Positions 23,552 through 38,110 are shown, counted from the stretch's first letter. The stretch is 57,500 nt of DNA from Glandiceps talaboti (GCF_964340395.1 NC_135550.1:22316676-22374175), one strand, 5' to 3'. Numbers and translations: made by a program. Notes: generated from the sequence alone by a model not told the origin.

Positions 23552-24606
23552 GTCTGCAGATAATGCTGGCGCTATAGCCTGTCAAAAGAAATACAAACAC
23601 AAAAATGACTATTTTTGGCCAGTTTTGAATGAGTCTGTGAAAGGCATTCTAGGATGAAATACAAATTGACAACAGTTTGGTTAGAAAGTAGAGTTTGGTT
23701 TCGGCAAGATGATTCTTTTAGTATGCATTTCCTTGTACATAGTTGTCTGTGGACTATACTACTGTAGCCTAGAATCCAGTCACATGAGGATTTTTGGCTC
23801 CTGCCTTTCCCCTACCATGCCTGGAATTTCACTAGCGGCCATTTACTTTTATGAATTTTCGGCCAAAAAAAGAAGGTGCATATTTTCATAGGGTTTTAAA
23901 TGTTTCCTACTGTGACGTTAATCACCACATGATTAGAACCATAGACAGTGGAGGGTTAGAACCAACTTGGAGGGTTGAGCTATATGATATCAACATAATA
24001 TACAGTGTTCAGTGAACATCACTGCATGAAACCATAATCTAATTATAGGTCGGTCTGTCTGTCTGTCTGTATGTATCTTTCTACCTATCTATCTCATACA
24101 CAGGCACACAAACAGTCAGGTTCTTTTTTTTTTATAAGTATATTATCACATATATACCCCATCCTCCCTATTGACCAAATTGACAACTGACTGATGTACT
24201 ACTACTAGAAATTTGATCTCAAGATTTGTTCATTGAAGGTCGAATATTGGATCAATCCTGAATCTGACAGTGACAATGAATTCAAAGAAAGTACCCATAA
24301 TAACAACACCGTACCAAAAAGTTGTGTCATGCGTCAAGGACAAGTGACCTTTGGTTGTTGCCGCATGTACACTTCCTTCTACCACCGCCCTGAACTCATC
24401 TCTGGACAGCTGATGATCTTATAATAGCATGTATGTAGCGCCCTCACAGTCGTAACGTGTAAATTGGTACTCTCCTCATACATGTAACTTATTCTTCTTC
24501 CACTTTTACGATTCAACGCTCTATCTGTGGTTATTACTGATAGTTTTTCACGATCAGCGTTTTCTTCAAAATTGGCAGTCTTGGGAACAAGTTTACTACC
24601 TCGAAA

Positions 24607-24614
24607 TGACGTCA
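24607..24614. promoter_or_regulatory. CRE palindrome TGACGTCA
   Basis: Exact 8-base consensus for CREB/ATF binding, 78 bases before the striatin ATG. Confidence 0.6.
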
Positions 24615-24621
24615 CGGGAAC

Positions 24622-24639
24622 TACCCATAATGCTCTGCC
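24622..24639 (+). promoter_or_regulatory. Staf/ZNF143-like binding site
   Basis: TACCCATAATGCTCTGCC agrees with the recalled consensus YWCCCRNMATSCMYYRCR at 16 of 18 positions. Such sites are known to be enriched in bidirectional promoters. Confidence 0.5.
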
Positions 24640-24660
24640 CAGTATTTCTCCACTATAATA

Positions 24661-24675
24661 ATGGCGGCCATTTAG
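24661..24675 (+). promoter_or_regulatory. Minimal upstream ORF (MAAI) before striatin
   Basis: ATG GCG GCC ATT TAG ends nine bases before the striatin ATG at 24685. Its ATG has a G at +4. If the transcript starts upstream of it, it could lower initiation at the main ATG or require reinitiation over a very short distance. Confidence 0.5.
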
Positions 24676-24684
24676 GGTTATAAT

Positions 24685-27600
24685 ATGGACGACGGAACGG
24701 GAGTCGCTCAACAACACGGTAGCCAGCTTAATGCTGGTTCTTCCTCCAGTATTGGAGGAAGTAACAGACCAATAGAAGATACCAACCAAACCAAATATTC
24801 TATGCCTGGAATTCTACACTTTTTACAGAGCGAATGGACTCACTTCGAAATGGAGCGATCGCACTGGGAGGTTGAAAGGGCAGAGTTACAGGTAAACTAC
24901 AGATTATTTTGCATACTTTCGATCACATTGATCGAACGAGATGAAAGTACATGTTACTGACAGTTTTCTGAGGTAAACAGGTAGCGCTCTGTCTTCTTCA
25001 GATCATATTTATTGCCTGGTTATGTTGAGACCATGAGCGAGTTTAGACACATAACCCCTGTGCCGCCATGTTGGATTTCAAGATGGCTACCCCCGTTCTA
25101 TTTTTTAAGAACTGTCAATTAGATCATCAGCATACGTGTCTCATTTAACCAGATTTGATAACGCTGAAAGACTTCACATGGTCTGGAAATCAGTTAAAAT
25201 CTAGGTTTATGAATCTAGGGCGAATACCGCCCTTTTTTGAAAAAGAAGCCCTACAAAGTGCTGCTCCAGTACATAGTTGAAGCAATTGACAGGCTGTGAC
25301 ATCAATGACTTCTGTTCAAAATTGTTCATGCAATAAAATTAACTTCCATGAACTGAATAATGAGAATTTTTCTCTGGTGTATCATTCTCAGCCCACGAAG
25401 TTGTGGAAACATGAATTACAAGCTGGCGTCTTTCAATGTGGGTTTAGATCAGTGTAATGTCATTTTTTACTAAATTGGCTGTGTCAACAAACTACAGTGC
25501 ATGATGCCAGCTGTCAAAATGTATTCCCCACTCTGTGTGTCAGAACAATGTAATCCCATCAAAATATGTTTAAGTCACAGATAACATTTGATCAAAAGGG
25601 TAACTAGACGAGTGTACACTCAATTGAAACAACTGATGGACAGTTACTAGTCATCTCTGTACCTTGATGTATTGTTTCAGTGTTTAAAGTGTACTTTGGC
25701 ATCAATAGTGGTTTTGAACAATGTGATTACTTGTGAATACATCCCTATAGACCTACTAATGACTTAATTACAATTTCTTAAGCACAATCTTATGTAAATG
25801 TTAGTTTTTGTGAGGTGAAATTACTCCGTATACAATTTCAGTTTCCATAGAGATAAATGCTTGTGGTATCAGTACTTGAATGTTGTATATATTTACATCA
25901 TTAGTGCAGTCCTGGGGGTGCGGGTACTTGGCAAATTTCTAAATAAAAGAAATTCACATCGTGTAAAACTAGATGTCATGAAAACTTGATGATTGTTGTT
26001 TATGTAATACAAACAATGTAAACAGGAACATGTGAGCATGAAACAATGACAAGGAGATGTAAATATTGCTGCTGATAAAGAATTGTGTTTGTTGTTGAGG
26101 ACATTGTAACTTGGCAATATTTCGAACATGTAGAGCATGATTGAAATACTTGATATTGCCTTTGCACATTGAAACTGAAATGGAAATTTGGTGGTGATAA
26201 AGTGGTGGAATTCATAGGCCTTTGTTGGTTAACTTTATTTAAACAAACTTTAAAAAAAAAAAGATAGATAGACAGAATCGGAAAATTTTGCCATCAGAGA
26301 TGCAAACATGGCCTTTTAGATTGATACTTGTAATATTGGCACTACTTCAATTTCCTCAAAAAATACTGAAGTCCAGGGTCTTTGGATTTTGTAGTCTCTA
26401 TACTTACGTCATGCTAACATGCACAGTCTTTGAGTTTGTTATTTAAGACAAGAGATGATATTAGAAGTGTGTCAATTGATGGAGATAATTCTAATTGCAA
26501 TAAATAGATTTATGTTTCAATTTGTATACACTGGGAAATGTATGGCAAGAGAAGGTATCGTGATCTAATTCAGAGGCAAAATAGGATCACTAAAAAAACA
26601 GGAAATAAACCATAATTGTAATAGTATTACATGAAAACTTCAGCTTTTTGATGTGTATCAATATACAATGTAAACATTGAATTCCCTTTTAGTGTTGTAT
26701 ATCATGATTGGTGTATTAAATTAATGGGTATCTTTGTCCTGTTTTGCTTAACTTGTAGTTTTTTGTGTCCAAACAAATACACCCCCCTCCTCCAGCCTCC
26801 AGCCTCCCCTGGTAGAGAGAGGATTAATCCTGGAAAGAAATTGTTACATGTACTTTTGGGACTTCTGAAAGACTTAATTACATTTCTGTGTTTCCACTAT
26901 GTCTGAATTGTCTTGTCAGTTTCTGTTTTTGAATGAACATTTCTTGTTTATTTATTTTTCTCACTATGCAAATTATGCTGTGTAGGTATTCATACCTGAG
27001 CCTGTAAAAATGATAAGATCTCTCACATAGTGATACTTGATGCTATGTTATGCAATTATGTGTCAGTTTCTTCCTAACTCTGCTGTAGTAGATAAGACAA
27101 TTGTATCATATTGGTTTTTTCAATTGCATAGCTGCAATTGTTAATTTTTGTTCCAGTATTATGAGTTCTTGTCTTATCAGTGGTTTTTTTTTGTGTTGTA
27201 CAAATGAAACCTGTATGAACTGGTCTGACCTAAATCACACATGAAGTCAGATCTGTCTGACAAGTCACTTTGAGTCAGAGTAGATTTATACAGTTCTGTA
27301 GTTGAATAGTTAAGAGAGGTCACACCATTTACATATCAAACTGATGTATCAACAACAGTTATGTGTGCACTATGATCAATATTTCATTTCTCTACATTGT
27401 GTTGTATCATATTTGATAAGATATAAACATTCTACAAAACTTTGTAAACAATGGAATGTAAATCAGTTATCAGGGGATACCATTGAAGTAACATTCTTCA
27501 GGTGATCCCATATTTACTACAAGATAAGAAACAGTGATGTACATGTACAAGTTAGTATTTGGTATAGAGTTGACCACAATGAGATCTGATTGATTGCTAC

Positions 27601-28370
27601 ATACATGATAAGTAGGTGACACTTTAACCTCTGGTAATAATACAAACAAAACTTTTCTGTTTTTCATTTAGGATCAATATGTCTACATTCATGGTTGTTT
27701 GAAACAGATCATCATCATCATATTGAGGTTGATATTGTAAAAATTCAAAAAAATTCATATGCCCTATTTTCATGTTTATATAAGGAGCATGTTTTCCTGT
27801 ATTATTGAAACAATGAAGTCTTTCAGTGTCATTTCCTCATGGAAATGTTGAAGTATGGATGACAAATATCTGCTGAATACTTAACTATAGCCAGAGTGCT
27901 TGCCTCAACACTACAGGGTACATGTTATGAGGTACCATGATAAAAGTTGTGGTAGTCCTACTAGCATGGCATGGCAGTGATTTCAGAACTGGCTGATTTG
28001 TAAGTTTCTTTACTTAACAGCTGGGGTCAAACTTTGCCATACATACATGTTGAGTTTCCTTGTGTCAATGGTGATGAATTAAAGTTGTACATTAGTCATC
28101 AGTGTGTTTGAGTCACACTACCTCATGAGTGATACAGACTGAGAGATGGGCTTTCCCTTCATTTAGAGATAGGGAATTTAACAAAAACATTTTATAAGCT
28201 GATAACAGTCAGTCACACTATTTTGCACAAACTTAAACTTGACCTAGTGCAACAAAAAGTATGATATTAATATATTATGTGTTTTGAAATATAAGATGTA
28301 TCACTTAGCATAAAAGTTTTTTTGACATTTTACAGATCAAACTGATGTTAAAGTTGTTATTTACATGCAG

Positions 28371-28423
<53 letters not shown>

Positions 28424-31400
28424 AATGCATAAATGCACACAATTCAATATATTAGGCATTGATTCTAAAAGAATCAGATAAGGATGTTGAGATGATGGCC
28501 CCAAATTGTTTGTTTGGAAGTTAACTATATAAAATTGTCTAGGATTACCTCTAATGTGTAGAACTCATTAGCCAATCAAATTGGCTTTGACAAGTAAGTG
28601 ATCAATTTAAATTTCCTCACATCGTTTTGTTAGGACCTGTCAAATTATCTTGTCATGGCGACATACACAACAGTCAGTCTACACTGCAGTTATTTACCCT
28701 TCTGTCTGTGTTTGACAGTATGAGAAAATAGCAGTCAAGGTCATTACTATCACTTTACACTATGTACAGCAGTCTTTTGAGATTGTTTTACTCCTGTCAA
28801 ATTCCTTATTTTTACGTGCCATGCTTGTTGCACTGCAGTACACGGATCCTTGTCAGTTTGTTCTTTGGAGTATTGTTTTATATTTAATGAACTTTATCAT
28901 TTGTGTTTGGCATTGTGATCAGAGGACCGTGTGATACGGTACCAGTCTGTAACAATACTGTAATATTTTGGTCTGCAAAACTTCATTTCTAATTCCATCC
29001 ACAATGGTAGAAAATGAGTGAAGTCCACAATGTCAAGGTCAACTTCCATCTGAGTAATCAGTCTCATGTACTCTACTAAACTGTTAACTGTGCCTCAGTC
29101 TATTTTGTTATTCCTTTGGCTTAAAATTTTGTATGCGCCAATTTTGACATGAATTAACAAAATTAAATACAAGTAAGTATAGGAAATATATAGATTTAAT
29201 TTCAAAGGATGAATTTCAAACTTGCCAGGAATGACTACTGTTTTGAAATATCTCATTCCACGACAGTCACAGCAACTGGCACAACATTAGAAATATGGGT
29301 GGAAGGGGGTGTCTACAAATATAGAAGTTACCCTGTGATACACATCATTTGAATACACCTGTCTGCATAAACTAAGTGTGCTAAACATTTTACAACAGGG
29401 CTCACAGTTTGGCTTTGTGTTTTTTGAAGAGAAGCAGATAGCCGGGCATTTTTTCAGTAGAAAGAGATAAAGCAGAGAGAAAGGAGGAAACAATGTTAAC
29501 ACCCCAAATGATAAGAAATTCCACTCTATTGCCAAGTCTTTTGTGTTTAATGAAGGCCCAAGTATGCAGGGCTGTGTGAAGACAATGGATGTTGGAATTT
29601 GCATGCTGAGAAAAAAACAAAGTCCTTAGTAGTACAAATGAGAGAAGAACAATAATTACATTTGTGGATTAAAGTCAAGTTTATTAAAAAAAACTACTAT
29701 TTCAGTGCAATTATCATACTGAAAAGTCAAATTATTGCTCACAGACAGTCGTTGGAAATTCTATCTTTATTTTCAACCATAGCCTAGTAGACTATTGCAC
29801 CATATAAAGTCAACTACTATACAATACAAGTGTGACGTGATATACAATACTAATTTGACCATGGGATTGTCTTCCAAGTTGTGATTTGTAAGGTTTCAGT
29901 AGAAACGTATACATAAATATAATTATTGATGACAAATTGAGAGTCAATACTAAATAAGTATGTCACATGTTTGTGTTATATTTTGGTACTATGCTGTCCC
30001 TGTAAATGCATTTGTTTGTTCCAATACATGTACTATTATTAGAGAATATAATGTGAAATTTGAAGGTATAATATCACATTGTGTATGACTTTACAATGAT
30101 ATAGGCCAGACAGTGTGGTGTTACGACTGGCGTATGTATGAACGGTGTAGCTAGCATTGTTGAGGAAACCTGTGCCACAGTCAATGATGATCTAAATTAT
30201 CTCTTGTCAGTTTGCTGATTTTATGAGAATATTCCGACATTCTTCTATGCACATAAAAATAACATTATAATTCACACAGTAGAGAAATAGCACTGCATTC
30301 TGGCACTGCCGAACATTCTATACAGAAAGTCGTATTCTATTTCTGTGTAAAACAGGAAATCAGTTTTAGCCATGCATTGTACGTAGTGGGTCATCACTTA
30401 TGAAATAGGTTAATTTGCTTGAATCTTTTAACAAAAGAATAACCAAAGGAAGGAATAGTTGTTGTCAAGTGGCCCTCAACATTACACTGCATTGACAACA
30501 CAGTACAGTGTAAATAAGCTATATGGTCAGAATTACACTATAAGGTCTACTCTCTAAATCATGTATACAAATATGGTAATGATTTGTGAGTCCCTGATGT
30601 TAATTAACACAAAAAACAAGTGAAATTTATTACTTTTATTAGATGAAAAATGAACGCAATATTAGATGGAAGTGTAATTTGCAATGCATCATGGCTGTAT
30701 AAAAAATAAATTATTAGTTCTTTGAAATTGCATTTCAAATTTAAGTGGTAACAAGAAGACAGACTAACTAACACCAGTATTAACACAGACTTACACATAT
30801 TAAAATGTTCATCAGTTAGATTATTGTCAGTCCATATTGAACGAAATATATGCATATTTAATTTAGCACTTTGTCTGAATTCAGTGTGTCTGCTGTGTTC
30901 ACACATCAGGAGTACTTCTTTGTTCCAAACAATGAAAGAGAAATAGTAATCGTTTTATTTAAAAAATGTATCTCTCAAAGAGACTTCATTATTCTCTTGA
31001 CCTTTAAGTAATCAATTGTATAGAACTTTGTATGCAGGCTTAGTACATTGCTATGTTTTGTGTATTATCATTGTCTGCAGAAGGACAGTCAATTTTCCCA
31101 CGTCTGTGGTATTGTGTGCCTGTAAACTAAATTACAGGCTATATATGCAATATTCCTGTCTCTAGTCTGTTCTTTGTTGATATTTTATGGTATATGGCTG
31201 CCATTGGCCTAGAATTTATGTATCATTCATCACACAGTTTTGTGATTTCAAGGTACTATTTTCCTAGTCTCTATCCTACTGATATTGTTAGTACACATAT
31301 TTTCTTTTAGGATAATTCAATCCCCATTGTTCTATAGATGATTTATTTTGAGAAGGAAGTATGGATGACCCAAGGTGAAGAGTTGAAGCAACTGTCCTGG

Positions 31401-34400
31401 TGTGTGTCGGTGTGTGTGAGTGTGCTATTGACAAGGATGCTTTGCATTGAATTCACTATTATATTATGTCAAGCCTTGAATTACTACACACTTTGGCATG
31501 TGACAAGTACTTGGGTTATTCTGCCATGCTACTGTCTTCTATAAACTCCACTATATACCCCCTTTATTTGTTAATCTACAGAAATATTTGATGGGGAAAA
31601 AATGATTGTAATGTTGAGCTATGTACATGTGTGCACATATAAGTTTTGCAGGCTAACTCAAAAAGGTTATAAAATAATAGAAAATCGATTTAGGAATTCT
31701 GCCCATATGGTTCATACATGTACTTGTGAATGTGTATAAACATGTTTTTATACATCTCTGTCTTCTTTGTCATTGAAATCTACAAATGCTGTTGATTACC
31801 AAGCCAATTCAGACATATTGAAGTGTGGGTGTTTGTGATATAGGTCATTTGTAGTTAAATATAGAATATTACCATTATTGGCTTAATTAATAGCGTACTA
31901 GTAATGTATACATGTAGCAACAGACATAGATTACTGATTATGATGAGACCGTCAATGAAAGATCCTTAGTGATTTGAATCAGAATGCGTACAGTTCACCG
32001 TAGGTTTCATACTTACACATCGCTATGTTGTATCATGGTTACGCTTTGTCTATGCGACGCAACCACACAGCTAACCAAATAACATGTTTCGTCTTTGATA
32101 AGAATTTAAATAATACAGATTCGAAATATATTTAATCGCTTGCATTGTTTTGAAAATAATTTTATCAAGAAATATTTCAAAAATCAGATATTTTGAAATA
32201 CTTGAAATATTTGTTGTGCTGTGTTTTAGTCTAAAAATGCTTTTCATTGCTACATGTGTTAGAGACTACCAAGAATATATTATTAATATAATGTGAATTT
32301 TTGATGTACTGGGTGTCTATGTTGTAGCTCTCTGTCTTAATACAGGGAATTAAGCTATTGTGTTTCTAGTGTGGCTGCAACTTGCAAGGGTACAAGTATG
32401 TACCACATGTATATGTCATACAATATAGGTATGCCATTGTCATACATGCTGGTCCTGTCTTACTAGTTCACCACAGTGTGTTTTATTCAGCCGTTCTATA
32501 GATTTGCAACAGACAAAACATCAAATTAAATGTAAAGTCGCTATTGTTAATTCAGAAGTCCTACAATAAACCAGTAGAGTCTTCAAATCTGTTTGTCTAT
32601 GTACTGTCTGTGAGAGTTATTTAGAGTATATAGTAATTATATAATACATTTTGTTCTTTTTTTCATTGTTTGGCTGTATATTTGGACATCAATGACACAT
32701 GGACATCTTTGTTCAGAATGTATTAATAATTTCTTGTGGAAAGGTATAACTGCTATGTATGTTGTAAACTTAGCAGTACAGACTTAAGATAAAAGGTGGC
32801 AGAATTTCATGATATGCTGAATGTAAAACTTTTGACTAAAATAGAGAGGTAGACATGAGACCTATAATGCATATGTTATGATCTACTGTGTTCCATTGTT
32901 CATCCATCTGGATATTATTGATTTATTTACTTAATTAAAAGCAAGTTTTAGCATTAATATATTTAAAAAAAATATTGTTTCTTTGAGCAAATATGACATT
33001 TGAAAGAATGAATAGATCCATATATTTCTTTCCTATGTTTGAGATGTACAGTGTTTTCAAATTCAGGCCAGTCATGTTATACACTACATTACTCATACTG
33101 GACCATACTCCAGGTGGTTTTTTCACATAACAGTTAACTAATATTAACAGATTTTATGAAAGAGGAAGAGATTTGATAATTTCAAGGCCAAATCTTGCTT
33201 GAAATGTTTGAACAGCACAGATTGTGGAGAATATGATCTATTACAATGTCCTCACCAGGCCCTTTATATTATGTAATGGATGTTATTATATGATTTCTTG
33301 ACAGATTTATTTACATAAACTACTCTTTTTCTGAGTAAATTTCCTACTGTTTGCAATTCTATTTTTGAGATAACAATACTGAAAAAAATTGTAATTAATC
33401 CATTAGATTACATGTATTAAAACAAGTGTATTATGTTATTTTTTTAAAATCTATAGACATAGTATTGTTCCCAATCCGATCTCATAACGATCCCATCAAT
33501 ATTTAGTCTCTGCTGTCCATCCTTATATGACAAAATATGTAACTTATGAGCAGATGTCATAATATGTTAATTGATGCAAAGTACCCATGACTTTGAACTT
33601 GTAGGGGTTTCATATGTATTATTCAGATGCTGACACCAGAGCAAGGATTATAGCTAAGAGCAAATGTTGCAGAAGAGAAATATTTAAGTAATTATGATAA
33701 AAAAAGTACTGGTACATAGTTAATACATATATGTTGGCAATGAATGAAAATTTATACATTTAACAATTTATAGGTAAATGGATATTTAAAACAAGAATGC
33801 CATCCTAATTTAAAACTATCGTATGTATGTGACAGATTTTCAGCAATTACATTATATCTCAGCAGTTTATTGTAAGTTAGTATTAATGCTGAGTGTAAGT
33901 TAGTATTAATGTATGTCTTCATGTCCATGTACCAACACTCAGCATTATTAGTAGGTTTAATTTGAAGGCCTGGAATATGAATAAGAATTCATTTGCATGG
34001 TGGGTACCTTATCAATCATTGAGTCTGTCAGTGTCAGTATGGAGGTACTGGTAAGCCATAAAAGTCACAGTTCAGATTTGTTTTTTTTAATTCAATGAAA
34101 CGCATAGGTAAAGAGAGAGTACAGCAAAGAAATGAGAAAGATAGAATGATGTAATGATATTCCTTATGGTCTGACGACAGCGGTAGAATAGAATCATACA
34201 GATCTGGTGATGACAGATCGTTAGTTTTTGTAACAATTGACAGTAGAGAACGTTGTATTGGCATCAAGCCATGTGGTATGAACATTTCTATAGTAGGCAC
34301 TCAATGTATTTTTCCATAGATTGACATCGACCATTCCGGGATTGCGACAGGAGGCCGTCAGTGCAATATCCTGTGAGTTTTATTAAAGCAGCCAATTGTC

Positions 34401-37400
34401 AACTGTGAAATGATCAAAGTTCAAAGTATGCAAATTACGTGGTGTGCGAATATTTCATACCTGTCAATGGCAAAGATTGATGCATGATACAGTGTGCTTC
34501 AAATCACAGACGAGTTAGTCATATACGTGGAATGTAAACGGACGCATATCATTAGGCATGGAAGAACAGGACAGACGGAAGTTTTATTTTCATTTCAGAA
34601 TCATTTTAATGCAGAGATATAGATTACACAAACTATGCACGTTTTACGTTGACTTCCTCATTGGCTACTCTCAGTGAATACTTGTGGTCAGACTCCTGGC
34701 ACTGGAAAGTATCATATCCTGGATAGATTTGGAGTTAAAAATAGATAATAGATATAAAGTTATTATTCATGCATGTTTTTTTTCTCTCCCATGTGGTGGT
34801 TATGTTTTTTCTACCTCTTGGTGGCTGTGATAGACATGTGACAAATTTTAAATCTATCTAGTCACTGACTCAGGGAATACACTTTGACCTCTGACCTTTG
34901 ACACTAAGGTCATTCATTGAATGAAACCCTTGTTGTGTTGCAGTCCATGTTCATGATGACAGTTTGTTTATGTTTTGTTGTGTGTTTATTTCTATTTGTA
35001 TGCAGTCTTCAAATGTATAAATATGAAAATTAAATTCTATGGTTTTTTCTATATGAAATTGCAAAAGACAATAGTTCTTTGTGAAATTTTGACAAAACTT
35101 GGAGTACATGTAATTGTTCCCTTCCTTACATAAACATTTCATAGTCAAACGTCTTCACTGCCATCTTCATGTCTTTTAATTGTGTTCATCTTTGAATGGT
35201 TAGTAAATCTAATATCTTGACGGCCATACCCAACATACATGGATATGATAATGCCGCCTGTACAGTGAATGAAGTCATGCAGAGTTCACTGACCTTCTGT
35301 TCCAGACCTCAATATAGTAGTATTCATTTTGTACTGCCATGTTTTATATATTGAGTGTGGTAGATACACTGTGTACAGTTGTATAGACATTGTAATGACA
35401 CGCCAAATGCCAAACTCTTTGCTGGTGTATGTGATAGAAAAAAATGAATGGAAAATTTAGTTCACAAGGGAAGCATTTTTCAAAGATGTGTCATGGATAA
35501 AATTAAGGTGGAAGGTTAATATTGCAAGCCATGGTTTCATTTCACTGTGTTGAATTTTTTTCTGGAAAATTTGATTTGATTTGATTTGATATGATATGAT
35601 TCAATTGTTGTAATGAAGGTTTTGAAAAGTGTAAAATATTAAATGACGTGGAAATAGATATCCCGTTGTGAAATCACTCAACCATTGAAAGCCTTCCATA
35701 CTTTGCAATGAAAATTTAAACCGATAGTGTTATTATTCATGTTGAGCTATTAATACACTTGAATTGAGTTGTATTGATGCAACGCATACACACACGTTGT
35801 CCTCAATAACACAAACATGTTTGCATGTTTGCCAATTTTCATCAAGTTATTTTCCATGGACACTTTAATATATTCAATTGTTAAATTGTAATATCAAAAT
35901 TATGCTTCAGATTTCAATATCATATTTTGGGGATATATTCGTATGAGATTATTAGTTTTAATTTATTTGGGTAGAAAGAATAAAATAAGAAGATGATGAG
36001 TCAAAGCTAAGTGTCCCAAAAAAGAAAGAAAAGGGGAAATATTGTACGTTAATATAGATGTATATGCGTAACTGTAGAATTTATACATAGTGTAGCATGT
36101 ATGATTGCATACACAGTTTGACATATAAAAATGTCATAACCATGCTCGAAGCAATTCCTTTGTAAATGCTTTCAAAGTTACAGACTGATGTTTTGTAGCT
36201 GTGATGTACATTTGGCATTCAACAATTCCCAATAATTAGATTTACCATTCAGTTGTAAGTTGATGCAAGCTGTCAAGGAAACAGTATCTACATGTATGTC
36301 AGATGCCGATATTTGTTACATCAGATAGCTCACATCAATGAATGCTCTAAATTATCTCTCTTTTTTTTACCTTCTAGGCACGAATAGCATTTCTTCAAGG
36401 TGAAAGAAAGGGGCAAGAAAATCTGAAACAAGATTTAGTTCGGAGAATAAAAATGTTGGAATATGCACTAAAACAAGAAAGGTAAATTTCATCAATAATA
36501 AATATTATTTTGTTAGAATTTGAAAGGGTTTTTCTCACTGATAATACTAAAAAGTGTGTATACAGTACAGCTGGGTCAACAACGTGGACTAGATTTCTGT
36601 TTACTGTGCTTCTCATCTGAAAGTACTCATCACAATTCAATAAGTATTGCATTGGAGAATTAACTGATACAATATGAAATCTAAGGAGGGTGATATCAGT
36701 TACAGCATACTGCTAGACACTGGGTGATATCAACCATGTCAGTAGAGTGTAGCCTGAGGCTCTGTCAAGTATGTGTACTACACATAACTCATTCAAGATG
36801 AAGTGTGTGTCTGACTTTTCTGGAGATTAATTTGAACTCTGCTATTATCTCATCACAGGGGAAAATATCACAAACTCAAATATGGCACAGAATTGAATCC
36901 AGATAATAAACCAATTTTTGATGGAGGTAAGAATTTCATTTATTTTAGAACGATAGTGTAGATGTTAGTGAGTCTGATCATGTTGTTTAATAGTATATAC
37001 AGGAATGTATGTACCGTATGTAAGAAGTTTTTGTGTTTATGTGACTGTGTGTGTGTGTGTGGATATATGTGAGTGTGTCATTATGTGCGTGTACCTACAT
37101 GTATGTGTGTCTGCACACACACATGTGTACCTGTGTGTCTTTGTGTGTTTGGGGTTAAGAGCTGAGATAAGCCATTTTTCTTTCTATCAAAGCAGAGTTG
37201 ACATAATTTATAATATAGTTATTACTTTTTTCCCCCACATCTTTAGAAGAAGGTGAAGAAGAACTTCCTCTTTCACAAAATAGTCAAGTCAATTTCAGGC
37301 AAGGGAGGCAGTTACTTAGGCAGTAAGTACCACAGTATGGTATATATATTATTTATGTTGTCCTGTTTGATCTCCTGCAAAGCCTCGCTACTTGTTTATG

Positions 37401-38075
37401 TCAAGTCTGTTATGTCTAAAATCGGACAATAAAGTTTGATGTTTGATATTGTGTTGTTCAATTATGTAAAATTAGTATAAAAATTGTAGTCTATGTTATA
37501 GTAACTGTGCACCCAGTAATCATCAATGTGAAGTCCTATCAATTTATCTTTCCACACATGTACATTAGTTAGTATTACACTGTACAGTCTCAGTGATTGC
37601 TTGGCCAGACAGTTTACTGCAGGACTAGTCATACAAAAATGTATATATTGAGATTACTGAAAATATGTTCGGTTTATATATCATGGCAGATTGTAAGTAT
37701 TGTATTTTTGGCCCCCACAAGCCATAGAATCCAGCCTAGAAATTTCTATTTGTTGTGTTGGGGGATGTAATTGTGCAGGTCAAAGGTCACTGCCAAGCTG
37801 TGATCCTGCATATTGGATACATGGATGTGTGGTAACACAAGTACTTGACTAGCAATATTGCCAATGTCAATTTATTGATGGAGTATTTTGAGGAATGTTT
37901 GTAAGAATTTGTCAAATGTGAAACTCTTTGAACATGATATACAGCAATGTGGCAGTGATTTGTGTATTTCATAACTGCTGTGGGTCGACAAAATACCAGT
38001 AAATGTGAGATGAAATGTTTGCCTAGACTGGGACTAGTTTGAGTATCCATTACCATACAAGTCAAATCAGCTGTA

Positions 38076-38110
<35 letters not shown>

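Larger units (their letters stand above)
24421..24684. promoter_or_regulatory. Shared promoter region between AP4S1 and striatin
   Basis: CpG-richer than its surroundings. It contains a perfect CRE palindrome TGACGTCA (24607-24614) and a Staf/ZNF143-like site (24622-24639). An AATGGCGGCCATTT palindrome at 24660-24673 contains a YY1-like core. No TATA box is evident. The two genes point away from each other, so one bidirectional promoter is the simplest reading. Exact start sites are unknown. Confidence 0.6.
24892..36377 (+). other. Striatin intron 1 (11.5 kb)
   Basis: No second gene is visible on either strand. It holds a (CA)n tract, a few short repeats, paired YY1-like sites near its start and a DR1-like nuclear receptor motif. 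The many short open frames inside show no recognisable domains. Long first introns often hold regulatory DNA; nothing here proves it. Confidence 0.7.

Noticed and set aside
24379-24789. 136-codon minus-strand frame over the shared promoter
   Set aside because: It is antisense to striatin exon 1 and to promoter DNA, has no recognisable domain and does not join AP4S1.
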